A DNA stretch of 30,296 nt from Clostridiales bacterium UBA6468. Its GTDB lineage: Bacteria; Bacillota; Clostridia; Oscillospirales; Oscillospiraceae. The position numbers and the translations under genes are program-made. Below the pieces are notes generated by a model, which had not been told where the DNA came from, ran no database searches, and worked only from the letters and a program-made list of their open reading frames with translations. Location: assembly GCA_002436765.1 (NCBI GenBank), contig DJNI01000052.1, positions 1 through 30,296 of the forward strand. Reading direction: 5' to 3'. Positions 1 to 7,393 of this stretch are shown piece after piece. Position 1 is the first letter of the stretch. Each line of letters opens with the position of its first letter.

Positions 1-559
1 CGCTGCCGTCGATGGTGGCCGCCTCAATGAGGTCCATAGGCACGGAGCTCTGGAAGAAGGTCCGCATAATGATGATGTTGAAGGGGCTGACCAGCAGCGG
101 CACGATCAGCGCCGCATAGTTTTCGCTCAGACCCAGCAGCTGCTTGCTGACGATGTAGGTCGGCACCAGGCCGCCGCCAAAGATCATGGTGAAGAAGCTG
201 AGGAAATTGAAGAAGCTGCGGAACTTAAAGTCCGGCCGGTACAGAACGTAGGCGTACATGGCGCACATGGTGGTGCTCAGCACCGTGCCGATGACCGTGA
301 TGTAGATGGAGTTAAAGTAGGAGCGCCAGATCTGGGGCAGCTTATTGAAGGCATACCGGTAAGCATCCACGCTCCAGCTGGTGGGCATAAAGGAGTAGCC
401 GATGGTGGTGATGGACTCCTTGGACGAGAAGGAGATAATGATAACGAAAATAAATGGAATGATGCAGCAGACGGAGAACAGGCCGATGATCCCATGGAAG
501 ATCGCTTCCGCTCCCACGCTGACGGAGTTCAGCCGGAGATCTTTTTTCTTTCCAGACAT
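1..559 (-). CDS. carbohydrate ABC transporter permease, LplC/YtcP type (3' end outside window)
   Basis: Inner-membrane subunit of a sugar or oligosaccharide importer (binding-protein-dependent MalG-like family). The visible N-terminal part has a cytoplasmic KKKD start, a first membrane segment around residues 20-45 (FSVCCIIPFIFVIIISFSS), a periplasmic stretch, and further segments leading into the start of the EAA loop (DLIEAATIDGS), which is where the ATPase subunit docks. The ATG follows a GGGGGTG ribosome site and lies 12 bases after the stop of the LplB-type permease, so the two are translationally close and co-transcribed. The C-terminal part, including the rest of the EAA loop, is missing because the window ends. 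No ATPase gene is visible in this locus, as is usual for LplABC-type systems that share an MsmX-like ATPase. The family assignment is firm; the substrate is unknown. Confidence 0.9.
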   Translation of the reverse strand, partial: MSGKKKDLRLNSVSVGAEAIFHGIIGLFSVCCIIPFIFVIIISFSSKESITTIGYSFMPTSWSVDAYRYAFNKLPQIWRSYFNSIYITVIGTVLSTTMCAMYAYVLYRPDFKFRSFFNFLSFFTMIFGGGLVPTYIVSKQLLGLSENYAALIVPLLVSPFNIIIMRTFFQSSVPMDLIEAATIDGS

Positions 560-571
560 TTGGCACACCCC

Positions 572-1549
572 CTAGAACAGGCTGCTTTCGGAATCGATCT
601 TCTTGACGATCCCGTTGGCCGTCAGGATGCAGACGAAGCCAAGCACGTTTTGCAGCAATCCGGCTGCAGAAGACTGTCCCGGGTCGCCGGTGGCCATGTA
701 GGCGCGGTAGACATAGGTATCAATGGTCTGGGTCACGGAGAACAGCGCGCCGTTCTGCATGGGAACATTGTAAAAGAGGCCAAAGTCAGAGGCGAAGATC
801 TTGCCCACGTTCATGATGAACAGAATGGCGATCATCGTGCGCAGGTGGGGGATGGTCACGTGGAGCACCTGCTGCCATTTGGTGGCGCCGTCGATGGCGG
901 CGGCTTCATACTGGTTGGTATCAATGCCGGTGATGGCCGCGAGATAAAGGACTGTGGAGTAGCCCACATTCTTCCATAGGTTCGCGAACGTCAGGATGAA
1001 CGGCCAGGGGCCGGGGGTCGTATACCAGGAGGTGCGGGCGTGTCCCGCGGCTTCCTGCATGGCGGGGATCATGCCGTACTGGGCATCCAGAAATGCGTTG
1101 AGGAAGTAGCTGACCACGACCCAGCTCAAAAAATAGGGGAAGAACATCATGGTCTGATAAGCCTTCCTGAAGAACTTTCTGGTGATCTCGTTCATCATGA
1201 TGGCGAAGGCCACGGGAATGATGACGCCCAGAATGATGAACACGATGTTGTAGGCCAGCGTGTTGCGGATCATGATCCAGGCGGAATTGGTCTTGAACAG
1301 GAACTCGAAGTTCTTGACGCCCACCCATTTACTGCTCAACAGATTGCTGATAAAGGAGGGATTGCGGGGGTTGACCTTGTAGTTCTTGAACGCCAGCACG
1401 ATGCCGCCCATGGGCAGGTAGCGCAGCAGCAGCAGCCAGATCGCCACGGGGGCGACCATGGTCAGAAGCACCAGAGTCTTCTTGTTTCTTTCAAACCAGC
1501 TCGGCGATTTGACTCTTGGCCCCAGCCGTTCGGTGGTTTTTGCAGCCAT
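572..1549 (-). CDS. carbohydrate ABC transporter permease, LplB type
   Basis: A 325-residue membrane permease of the LplB/UgpA-like family, partner of the downstream LplC-type subunit. After a basic cytoplasmic tail (about residues 1-25) comes a first membrane segment (TLVLLTMVAPVAIWLLLL), then the LAFKNYKV motif typical of the family, four or five further segments, and the cytoplasmic EAA loop at about residues 235-255 (YEAAAIDGATKWQQ). The C terminus (KKIDSESSLF) is typical for LplB proteins. The ribosome site AAAAGGAA sits unusually close to the ATG, but no better start is visible. It is preceded by its own promoter, so it can be expressed apart from the response regulator gene upstream. 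It probably imports an oligosaccharide or modified sugar; the substrate cannot be inferred. Confidence 0.93.
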   Translation of the reverse strand: MAAKTTERLGPRVKSPSWFERNKKTLVLLTMVAPVAIWLLLLRYLPMGGIVLAFKNYKVNPRNPSFISNLLSSKWVGVKNFEFLFKTNSAWIMIRNTLAYNIVFIILGVIIPVAFAIMMNEITRKFFRKAYQTMMFFPYFLSWVVVSYFLNAFLDAQYGMIPAMQEAAGHARTSWYTTPGPWPFILTFANLWKNVGYSTVLYLAAITGIDTNQYEAAAIDGATKWQQVLHVTIPHLRTMIAILFIMNVGKIFASDFGLFYNVPMQNGALFSVTQTIDTYVYRAYMATGDPGQSSAAGLLQNVLGFVCILTANGIVKKIDSESSLF

Positions 1550-1606
1550 TTCCTTTTCACCCGTCTTTCCTATTTCGCCGTCCCGGCGGTCGTATCCTTT
1601 GTCTAT

Positions 1607-1635
1607 ATTTTACAGGCATTGCCCGGAATTGTCAT
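1607..1635 (-). promoter_or_regulatory. SigA-type promoter for the permease pair
   Basis: On the minus strand ATGACA and TAAAAT, each one mismatch from consensus, are separated by exactly 17 bases, about 55 bases before the LplB-type permease. This would let the permeases be transcribed separately from the response regulator. Confidence 0.5.
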
Positions 1636-1697
1636 GAGACGGCCTTGTTGTTTTTTGTTCATGCTTGTGGGATTCCACAATTCCGCGCAAATATGAA

Positions 1698-1753
1698 AGA
1701 CGGCGCTCGACATTTTGCACAAATTCGATCGCCGTCTATTGGTCACAATGACC
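1698..1753 (-). terminator. stem-loops after the response regulator gene
   Basis: Shortly after the regulator's stop codon the minus strand first forms GGTCA-TTG-TGACC. It then forms a larger inverted repeat with arms AGACGGCG and CGCCGTCT and inner TCGA repeats, followed by a loosely T-rich TTTCATATTT. This could be a weak terminator separating the regulator from the permeases. Alternatively it is a protein-binding site upstream of the permease promoter. The T tract is poor, so the call is tentative. Confidence 0.35.
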
Positions 1754-1768
1754 TTATCTCTATTCTCT

Positions 1769-2518
1769 TTACTTTAATGTGTTGCGGTACTCGTTGGCAC
1801 TCATGCCCTCCTGCTTTTTGAAGGTTCTGGCAAAATGCGCCGTGTCCGCGTAGCCCACCTGTTCCCCGATCTCGCCGATCTTCAGCCTGGGGTCAAGGAG
1901 CAGCTCCTTGGCCTTCCGGATGCGCACGGTGTTGAGGATGTCGTAAAAGCTCTTGCCCGTATGCCGGTTCAGCAGCTTCGACAGATGCCACTGGGAAACG
2001 TAGCAGCAGTCCGCCACCGCCTGGAGGGTCAGCTTCTCCGCATAATGCTCCTCGATGTAAGCCGTGGCCTGGTTGACGATGAAGCTGCCTGCGCCGTGGT
2101 GCTCCTCCTCCGGTTCATCCTCCCGATGCCGCAGCCGGGACTGGGCGTCTAACCGGGCGGTCATGGTCGAGAGGGCTTCCCTGATCTCATCCATTTTGGA
2201 GGGCTTCAGCAAAAACCGGGTGACGCCCAGACGGATGGCCTCCTGGGCATAGGAAAAATCCTGATAGCCGGTCAGCACCGTCACCTGTATGTCCGGGAAC
2301 TCACTGCGCAGCGCCGCCAGCATGGTCAGGCCGTCTGCGCCGGGCATCCGGATGTCGGTGAACAGGATATGGGGCTGCCATTTCCGGATCAGCGCCGCGC
2401 CTTCCTCCGCGCCGCTGGCCGTCCCCACGACCTCGCAGCCGTAGTCCGCCCACTTGATGACCCGCCGCAGACCTTCCACAATGATCCTTTCATCGTCAAT
2501 GAGAACCACCCGATACAT
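1769..2518 (-). CDS. AraC-family response regulator (YesN type)
   Basis: A 249-residue DNA-binding response regulator and partner of the sensor kinase in the same locus. The receiver domain (about 1-120) has the acidic pair D8-D9, the phospho-acceptor D55 in LFTDIRMPG, and K105 in FLLKPSK. After a linker, the C-terminal 100 residues form an AraC-type double helix-turn-helix (AVADCCYVSQWHLSKLLNRHTG, then IGEIGEQVGYADTAHFARTFKK). The ATG was chosen because AAGGAG lies just upstream and the receiver starts immediately with MYRVVLIDDE; the open frame extends 23 codons further without support. It most likely activates the adjacent binding-protein promoter in response to a carbohydrate outside the cell. 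The intact phosphorylation residues argue for a functional two-component system. Confidence 0.93.
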   Translation of the reverse strand: MYRVVLIDDERIIVEGLRRVIKWADYGCEVVGTASGAEEGAALIRKWQPHILFTDIRMPGADGLTMLAALRSEFPDIQVTVLTGYQDFSYAQEAIRLGVTRFLLKPSKMDEIREALSTMTARLDAQSRLRHREDEPEEEHHGAGSFIVNQATAYIEEHYAEKLTLQAVADCCYVSQWHLSKLLNRHTGKSFYDILNTVRIRKAKELLLDPRLKIGEIGEQVGYADTAHFARTFKKQEGMSANEYRNTLK

Positions 2519-2587
2519 CGTATCCGCTCCTTTTTCTTTCTTCCGGGGCACGCTGCGCCCACCTGAGTCCGGACAGAAGCCCATCAT

Positions 2588-2634
2588 CCCGTAACTGTGT
2601 CAACAGTTACGGGGTTTTTTACATGTAAAAAACC
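2588..2634 (+). terminator. perfect hairpin with T tract (plus direction) and adjoining 22-bp palindrome
   Basis: CCCGTAACTGT and ACAGTTACGGG form an 11-bp perfect stem around a GTCA loop. It is followed on the plus strand by GGTTTTTT, which gives a textbook terminator pointing opposite to all local genes. The T tract is half of a second perfect 22-bp palindrome (GGTTTTTTACATG and its complement) that ends on the stop codon of the solute-binding protein. On the minus strand no T tract follows the GC stem. It may therefore act as a processing or stabilising structure between the binding-protein and regulator genes rather than a full terminator. Confidence 0.5.
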
Positions 2635-3944
2635 TATTCGTTTCTCTGGATCGCCAGAGCTACCGCTTTTTCGGCGGTCATCTGCCCGGTGGCCACCTTC
2701 TGGATGTTGGTAAAAAGGGTGCTCTTTGCCTCCGCGCTGATGGCGTCCTGCACCGCAGGGCTGACCTTAGTCAGCCGGGCGTTGGTCTCCGCCGCGGACT
2801 GCTCCAGACTGTTCAGACCAGCGGGGCTTGCGCCGTCGATCAGCGCCGTGACCTCGGTCTTGATGAAGGTGCTTAGGATCTCATCGGACGTCAGCATTTC
2901 CACGAACCGCACCGCCGCGTCTCGCTTTTCCGGATCCTTCCAGGCTTTTCGGGTGATGAAATAGCCCATGGAAATGCCGCCGATGCCCTCGGTGGCCTTC
3001 CGCTCGCCCTTGGCCGGCACGAAGCGCACCGCCATATTCTCGATCTTGTCGCCGTACAGCTCCCCCAGGTGCCCCACCTGCCAGGAGCCGTCCACCAGAA
3101 ACGCCGCCTTTCCGTTGCCGAACAGGGAGACGGTCTCCTCGTCGGTGGCCGTCAGGGTGTTGGGCGGGAAATAGCCCAGATCGTACAGCTCTTTAATATC
3201 ATTCAGCGCCGCGACCCACTTCCGGGACACCTCGTCGTCCCGCAGGTTCCCGTTTTCGTCCAGGGTGGGAACCTCCAGATGGTTTTCCACCGTCCCGTTG
3301 TTCATGACGGCGAACTCAAACAGATAATGGGGCACCTCCACCAGGGAACAGGCGATGGGAATATAGCCGCTGCCTTTGATGGTCTCGCAGTCGGAAAGAA
3401 ACTGCTCCCAGCCGTAATCCGCCCCCGGCACCGGAACGCCGCAGGCCTCCAGCACCGACTTATTGACAAAGAGATTTTCCCAGTATCCGGCGGCGGGGAC
3501 GGCGTAGTGCTTTCCGTCCGCAGCCTGCGCCAGCATGGACTGCTTCATATTGGAGGCGTAGTCGGGATAAACCTCCCGGATATCCTCAATGGACATCACC
3601 CGCCCGGCGTTGATAATGGGGTCGGCGTCGGCATTGGTGAAGAAAAACAGCACGTCCGGCTCGGAGCCGGTCTCGAAATCCGCCAGCACCTTGGCCTTCC
3701 AGCCCTCGTTGGAGGTGGCGGAGCCGTCTTTTACCCTGTTCCCGGTGGCCGCTTCATAGGCTTCTACCGCCGCTTCAAAAGCGCCGCGGCTGCCGTCGTC
3801 GCCGCCGTAGGAGGTGACGACCTCCAGCACGACCGGGGGCTTTTCCTGGGTAGCTGCCGTCTGCTTCGGAGACGCAGACGAAAAAGCGCAGCCGCTCAGT
3901 CCCAAAGCCAATACCAGTGAAACGGCTGTCAGTCTTCTTTTCAT
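2634..3944 (-). CDS. extracellular solute-binding lipoprotein, family 1 (sugar ABC importer)
   Basis: A 436-residue lipoprotein that captures the sugar outside the membrane and delivers it to the LplB/LplC-type permeases. It has a lipoprotein signal MKRRLTAVSLVLALGLSGC with the lipidated cysteine at 19, a serine/lysine/glutamine-rich linker, and a MalE-like fold (VLEVVTSYGGDDGSRGAFEAAVEAYEAATGNRV near the N terminus; FGNGKAAFLVDGSWQ, characteristic of the family, about two thirds along). GGGAGGAAG precedes the ATG. It has its own promoter with tandem direct repeats in front, suggesting it is the main regulated target of the two-component system and is made in excess over the permeases. The gene lies between kinase and regulator genes. 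The substrate is unknown. Confidence 0.92.
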   Translation of the reverse strand: MKRRLTAVSLVLALGLSGCAFSSASPKQTAATQEKPPVVLEVVTSYGGDDGSRGAFEAAVEAYEAATGNRVKDGSATSNEGWKAKVLADFETGSEPDVLFFFTNADADPIINAGRVMSIEDIREVYPDYASNMKQSMLAQAADGKHYAVPAAGYWENLFVNKSVLEACGVPVPGADYGWEQFLSDCETIKGSGYIPIACSLVEVPHYLFEFAVMNNGTVENHLEVPTLDENGNLRDDEVSRKWVAALNDIKELYDLGYFPPNTLTATDEETVSLFGNGKAAFLVDGSWQVGHLGELYGDKIENMAVRFVPAKGERKATEGIGGISMGYFITRKAWKDPEKRDAAVRFVEMLTSDEILSTFIKTEVTALIDGASPAGLNSLEQSAAETNARLTKVSPAVQDAISAEAKSTLFTNIQKVATGQMTAEKAVALAIQRNE

Positions 3945-3999
3945 AGATCGGCTTCCTCCCTTTCTCTTTCATGGCAGCTTCCCCATACATCTCCCCTAA

Positions 4000-4029
4000 A
4001 TTATACCGCTTTCAGGTGATTCTGTACAA
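4000..4029 (-). promoter_or_regulatory. promoter of the solute-binding protein gene
   Basis: A perfect TATAAT lies about 55 bases before the start codon, with a weak -35 (TTGTAC, 18-base spacer). A poor -35 with a good -10 is typical of activator-dependent promoters. TGAAAGCG overlapping the spacer and -10 resembles the first half of a catabolite-responsive element, but the second half does not fit well. Confidence 0.6.
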
Positions 4030-4030
4030 G

Positions 4031-4097
4031 GCCATTCTTTGCCTTTGCTTGCCTTTTTTTGACTTTGGCTGCCATTCTTGTCTTTGCTTGTACTTTT
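4031..4097 (-). repeat. tandem direct repeat, likely activator-binding site
   Basis: Two near-identical copies of about 21-28 bases (plus strand GCCATTCTT followed by CTTTGCTTG and a T-rich tail) start at 4031 and 4071. They are 40 bases apart, close to four helical turns. The inner copy abuts the -35 element of the binding-protein promoter and the outer one reaches the stop codon of the kinase gene. Their position and direct orientation fit binding of a dimeric AraC-type response regulator, such as the one encoded in this locus. Confidence 0.6.
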
Positions 4098-5773
4098 TAC
4101 CGTCCGGCGGGGATGGAGACCCGGGCGAGGATCGTTCCGGCTCTGGTCTGATCCAACGTCAGGATCCCCGCGTCGCCGTAAATGAGCTTTAGCCGCTGGC
4201 TGACGTTGCGCAGTCCCACCTGACCGCCGGCGGCCGCTCCCTGCGCGGACTGCGCCAGCAGGGACTGGATCTTCTGCCTGTCCTCCCGGGTCAGCGTACC
4301 GTCATGCTCCACTTCCAGCACTACCCTGTCCGCCTGCCGGTAGGCTCTGACCCACAGGTCGCCGCCCCGGTTGGCAGTGATATCGTGCTCCACCGCGTTT
4401 TCCACCAGCGGCTGCAAAACCAGCCGGGGCACCGGCAATGCCAGAATGGACTCGTCGATGTCCTTATGTACCCGGAAGCCCTCCCCCAGCCGCTCCCGGA
4501 TGATGTACAGGTACGCATCCACGTACCCCAGCTCCTCGGAAAGCGGGATCTTCGTCCGGCCGTTCCGATCCAGCGCGGCCTTCAGCATGGTGGACAGCGC
4601 CTCGATCATGGTGCTGACCCGCTCGTTGTCCGCCATTCTGGCTTCCCAGTTGATGATCTCCAGGGTATTATTCAGGAAATGGGGGTTGATCTGGGATTGC
4701 AGCGCCTTGATGTTCGCCTGCTGGGTGGCCTGCTGCTCCAGATACGCACGCTCAAACTGCCGCCGAAGCTCCGCCGACATGGCGTTGAACTGGTCATACA
4801 TCCGCTCAAATTCCCGGTTGGGGGCTTTCTGTCCGATCTCGTAGCCCCGCTCGCCGCTTTTCACCAGCTGATACGCCTGTCCCAGAACCTCCATGGGGCG
4901 GGTGACATGGCGGTAAAACAGAGCGATGGTCACGAGAGACAGCGGCAATATCAGCACCGCCACACTGCCGATCGCCCAGCGCATCCAGGGATTTTCCTCA
5001 AAGATGTCATATTCTTCCCTGTCCGCGGAAAAGCCGATGGTATGCCCCTGGGTTTTGGCCTGATAATGTACGTTCCCGGTCTCCTCCGCCGCTTCTGCCA
5101 GACTGCCGTCGGCGGCGATGGAGAAGCGGTAGCCGTCCAGGCTGTATTGCAGGTTTCCCACCCGGTTCACCGAGTCCAGGGGGAGGAACAGATTGTTCGG
5201 CTCCAGCAGCATTACCACGCTGGCGTAGGGGGTGAAGGTCGTATCCAGGAGGTTTCGCGCCATGTACATCTGCCCGTCGATCAGCAGCAGACGGATGTCC
5301 GTATCCGCGTCCTCCATTTCCGCCATGATCTGTGGGGCACATTCCCGGCACTGCCGCAGAAGGCCGAAGCTGGTGGTGCCGTCGCTGAGGACGTAGGCGC
5401 TGGCGTCCACGTTCCAGAAGTGGATGAACACCGCCTGATAAATTTCCTCTCTGGTGAAGCTCTGGCTTAAGTAGTCAGTAACGGTGCCGTACAGCGAGGC
5501 GCTGTCGCCGTTTTGCAGCCAGGTGCGGTAAGCGTCCCGCACGACGCCGTCGTAGGACACCGCCTTGGAATCATCGACGGCGTCCTCGAAGCGCATCTGC
5601 ACCAGCCGCAGGGCATTCGCGGCGCTGCTGTCGATCTCCTGCTGAACGGACTGCCGGTAGTTTTCGTTCAGCACCACGCCCGCCAGCGCCAAAATGATGA
5701 AAATAGGCACCAGCCAGCAGATCAGTATGGTCATCAGGAAGCCCGTTCTTAGCGACGTTTTTGATTTTTTCAT
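4097..5773 (-). CDS. sensor histidine kinase, YesM type (LytS/YehU-like kinase domain)
   Basis: A 558-residue membrane sensor that should phosphorylate the AraC-type regulator nearby. It has a first membrane segment at about 10-34, an extracellular sensing region of about 230 residues, a second membrane segment at about 266-288, a HAMP linker (290-340), and a His_kinase domain with phospho-acceptor H365 in QSQINPHFLNNTLE. The ATPase domain has an N box (LVLQPLVENAVEH, N459) and a G2 box GGQVGLRNV near 517-524. The usual DNGxG box is reduced to EHDGTL (about 489-494). Such drift is common in YesM proteins, but the ATP site deserves a check. It is the first gene of the locus, behind an extended -10 promoter. 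The ligand is probably the sugar or sugar-loaded binding protein; this is inference. Confidence 0.92.
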   Translation of the reverse strand: MKKSKTSLRTGFLMTILICWLVPIFIILALAGVVLNENYRQSVQQEIDSSAANALRLVQMRFEDAVDDSKAVSYDGVVRDAYRTWLQNGDSASLYGTVTDYLSQSFTREEIYQAVFIHFWNVDASAYVLSDGTTSFGLLRQCRECAPQIMAEMEDADTDIRLLLIDGQMYMARNLLDTTFTPYASVVMLLEPNNLFLPLDSVNRVGNLQYSLDGYRFSIAADGSLAEAAEETGNVHYQAKTQGHTIGFSADREEYDIFEENPWMRWAIGSVAVLILPLSLVTIALFYRHVTRPMEVLGQAYQLVKSGERGYEIGQKAPNREFERMYDQFNAMSAELRRQFERAYLEQQATQQANIKALQSQINPHFLNNTLEIINWEARMADNERVSTMIEALSTMLKAALDRNGRTKIPLSEELGYVDAYLYIIRERLGEGFRVHKDIDESILALPVPRLVLQPLVENAVEHDITANRGGDLWVRAYRQADRVVLEVEHDGTLTREDRQKIQSLLAQSAQGAAAGGQVGLRNVSQRLKLIYGDAGILTLDQTRAGTILARVSIPAGR

Positions 5774-5797
5774 GGCGTTCCCCCGCCCTTCGCATGT

Positions 5798-5806
5798 ACT
5801 ATACCA
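5798..5806 (-). promoter_or_regulatory. extended -10 promoter of the sensor kinase
   Basis: The minus strand reads TGGTATAGT, an extended -10 (TGn plus TATAGT), about 25 bases before the kinase start codon. No convincing -35 is visible. The ribosome site between them is an odd GGGCGGGGG run. Confidence 0.4.
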
Positions 5807-5855
5807 CTCCGGAAGCGAAAAAAGAGGCGATTCAAAACGTTTTCTTCTTTCGTTT

Positions 5856-5881
5856 CCGGGCAGGAATTGCTTCCTGCCCGG
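5856..5881 (-). terminator. strong hairpin after the DUF1576 gene
   Basis: CCGGGCAGGA and its exact complement form a 10-bp perfect GC-rich stem with a 6-base loop just after the DUF1576 stop codon. The T tract is missing in the minus direction, while the plus direction has TTTTATTTT. It therefore marks the end of the folate cluster either as an atypical terminator or as a 3' stabilising hairpin. Confidence 0.5.
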
Positions 5882-5887
5882 TGTGTT

Positions 5888-7225
5888 TTATTTTGCTGCT
5901 TTCAGCGCCTTGCGCTCGGCCTTGGTCTTGCAGAAGCGCTCCAGCTCCGGCACCAGAATGATGCAGATCACCGCCGCCGTGAAGCCGCCGTTGTACAGGC
6001 AGAACCCGCCGTGGAGGTTGGGCACGGAGGTGACCAGCCGGTAGTGCATCATCGCCGCCGCCATCCCCCAGAACCAGCCGTACTTGCTGGCAATGGGGCT
6101 CAGGCCATTGGCAAAGCACAATCCGACGACAATGGCCTGGGCGTTGATCACGAAGGCAAAATTGCCGCCCAGCAGCCCGGACAGTCCTCTTACATGGAAA
6201 GACGCCAGCACATATCCCAGCATGATCGGCCAGACGTTGCCCGGATGGGAACCGGAATTGCTGGTACACAGCATACAGAAGATAACGCCCATGGTCACGC
6301 CGTTGAAGGAAGCGCCGATAAGGTTGTAGTAGGCCAGAATAAACAGGCCGTACACGCCCACATTCATCAGGAACACTTCCGTGCCCATCTGAGAGGAAAC
6401 GGAGCTGACATGCTCCGGCGCTTTCAGCAGCGCCCAATACTGCTTCGGCTTGCAGCCCATGGCCAGGGCAAACACGATGCACAGCCCGAACAGGACGCCG
6501 CAGAACAGATTCACCGTCAGCCGGGACGCCACCAGCAAGGTATCCGCAGAAGGCGCGTCCGGCAGGTCAATGCCCAGGGTCTTATACAGCGCGGCATTGA
6601 GGAAAAACGCGAACAGGCACACCGGCACGGCGGCGGAATACAGGTCGTAGCCCTTATGCACCGCCGGGGAATGGGACAGCCCCGCCGGGAGGAGAAACCC
6701 GACGGCGAGGCCCACCACCATCGCCGCTACGAATCCGTACAGATTGAACCCCACCACATCGGGATAGGGATGGCGCACCAGCAGATCGCTGATCAGCGGC
6801 GCGATGCCGGTGGAAAACAGCATGGCGTTGACGTTGGCGCCCAGCTTTTCCTTCTTCACCAGGCAGTAGAGGACAACGCCCAGCACCGTCGGCCACATGT
6901 TCAGAATGTTGATGCCCCAGGAGCAGAACCCCAGGGTCAGCACAAAGGCCAGGGTCGAAACGTTATTGGGCTTCGCGCCGCACAGAACGTACAGCCCCAG
7001 ACAGCACAGCCCCACGAGACCCATGTTCAGGAATGTCGCGGCGTAGCCGCCCACGGCAAAATAGTTGGTGGAGATTTTTCCCGGCTGGCTCATGATCTGC
7101 CACAGGCCGGAAACCATGGCGTTTCTGTCCGGCATACACACCGCCGCAATGAAAAACGCCGCGGAAAAGAAGGCGAAAAACAGCTTCAGGAACGCGCCTT
7201 CCTCCAGATTTTTTATTTTTTCCAT
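5888..7225 (-). CDS. DUF1576 multi-spanning membrane protein, probable transporter
   Basis: A 445-residue integral membrane protein that I recognise as the DUF1576 family; no function is established. About ten to twelve hydrophobic segments are visible. The two halves are related: residues 67-146 and 288-380 share the pattern N-M/V-G-V, later N-M/V-W-P-T/I-V/M-L-G, and finally G-I/L-A/S-P-I-x-S. A late motif HGGFCLYNGGF (405-415) looks conserved. Internal duplication of this sort is typical of secondary transporters and channels. The gene follows folD and is preceded by a ZTP-type riboswitch with terminator, so it is likely expressed when 10-formyl-tetrahydrofolate is limiting. A role in moving a folate, a purine precursor, formate or glycine/serine is inference only. 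The ribosome site (CAGGGTG) is weak. Confidence 0.85.
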   Translation of the reverse strand: MEKIKNLEEGAFLKLFFAFFSAAFFIAAVCMPDRNAMVSGLWQIMSQPGKISTNYFAVGGYAATFLNMGLVGLCCLGLYVLCGAKPNNVSTLAFVLTLGFCSWGINILNMWPTVLGVVLYCLVKKEKLGANVNAMLFSTGIAPLISDLLVRHPYPDVVGFNLYGFVAAMVVGLAVGFLLPAGLSHSPAVHKGYDLYSAAVPVCLFAFFLNAALYKTLGIDLPDAPSADTLLVASRLTVNLFCGVLFGLCIVFALAMGCKPKQYWALLKAPEHVSSVSSQMGTEVFLMNVGVYGLFILAYYNLIGASFNGVTMGVIFCMLCTSNSGSHPGNVWPIMLGYVLASFHVRGLSGLLGGNFAFVINAQAIVVGLCFANGLSPIASKYGWFWGMAAAMMHYRLVTSVPNLHGGFCLYNGGFTAAVICIILVPELERFCKTKAERKALKAAK

Positions 7226-7277
7226 AAAAGCACCCTGCTCTCAATATTAAATTTTACACACGCAGACTGTCATAGAC

Positions 7278-7382
7278 AAAAAGGGCGACCCAGCGTGGAA
7301 ACTGAATCGCCCAGACGGTCGGCAGGTAATATCTTCCGCGCTCCCATGCGGTAAACCCGCTGATCCGTCAGTTACGCAGAAG
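7278..7382 (-). promoter_or_regulatory. ZTP (pfl) riboswitch with intrinsic terminator
   Basis: Read on the minus strand after the folD stop, the leader starts GCGTAACTGACGG. It passes a small hairpin (CCGC-ATGGGA-GCGCGG) and ends GCCGACCGTCTGGGC. The helix GACGG/CCGTC pairs 7365-7369 with 7314-7318. The flanking UAACUG and GCCGACC...CUGGGC match what I remember of the ZTP riboswitch core, with GGCGG/CCGCC replaced by a covarying GACGG/CCGTC. The 3' edge GGGCGA (7307-7312) also pairs with TCGCCC (7283-7288), followed by TTTTTG, so aptamer and terminator compete for the same bases. That is the layout expected of a switch turned on by ZTP. It precedes the DUF1576 gene. The identification is from memory of the consensus, without a covariance search. 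Confidence 0.82.
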
Positions 7383-7393
7383 TCAATATGGCG

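Noticed and set aside
4003..4018. Catabolite-responsive element over the binding-protein promoter
   Set aside because: Only the first half (TGAAAGCG) fits; the conserved C of the second half is missing, so it is mentioned only in the promoter entry.
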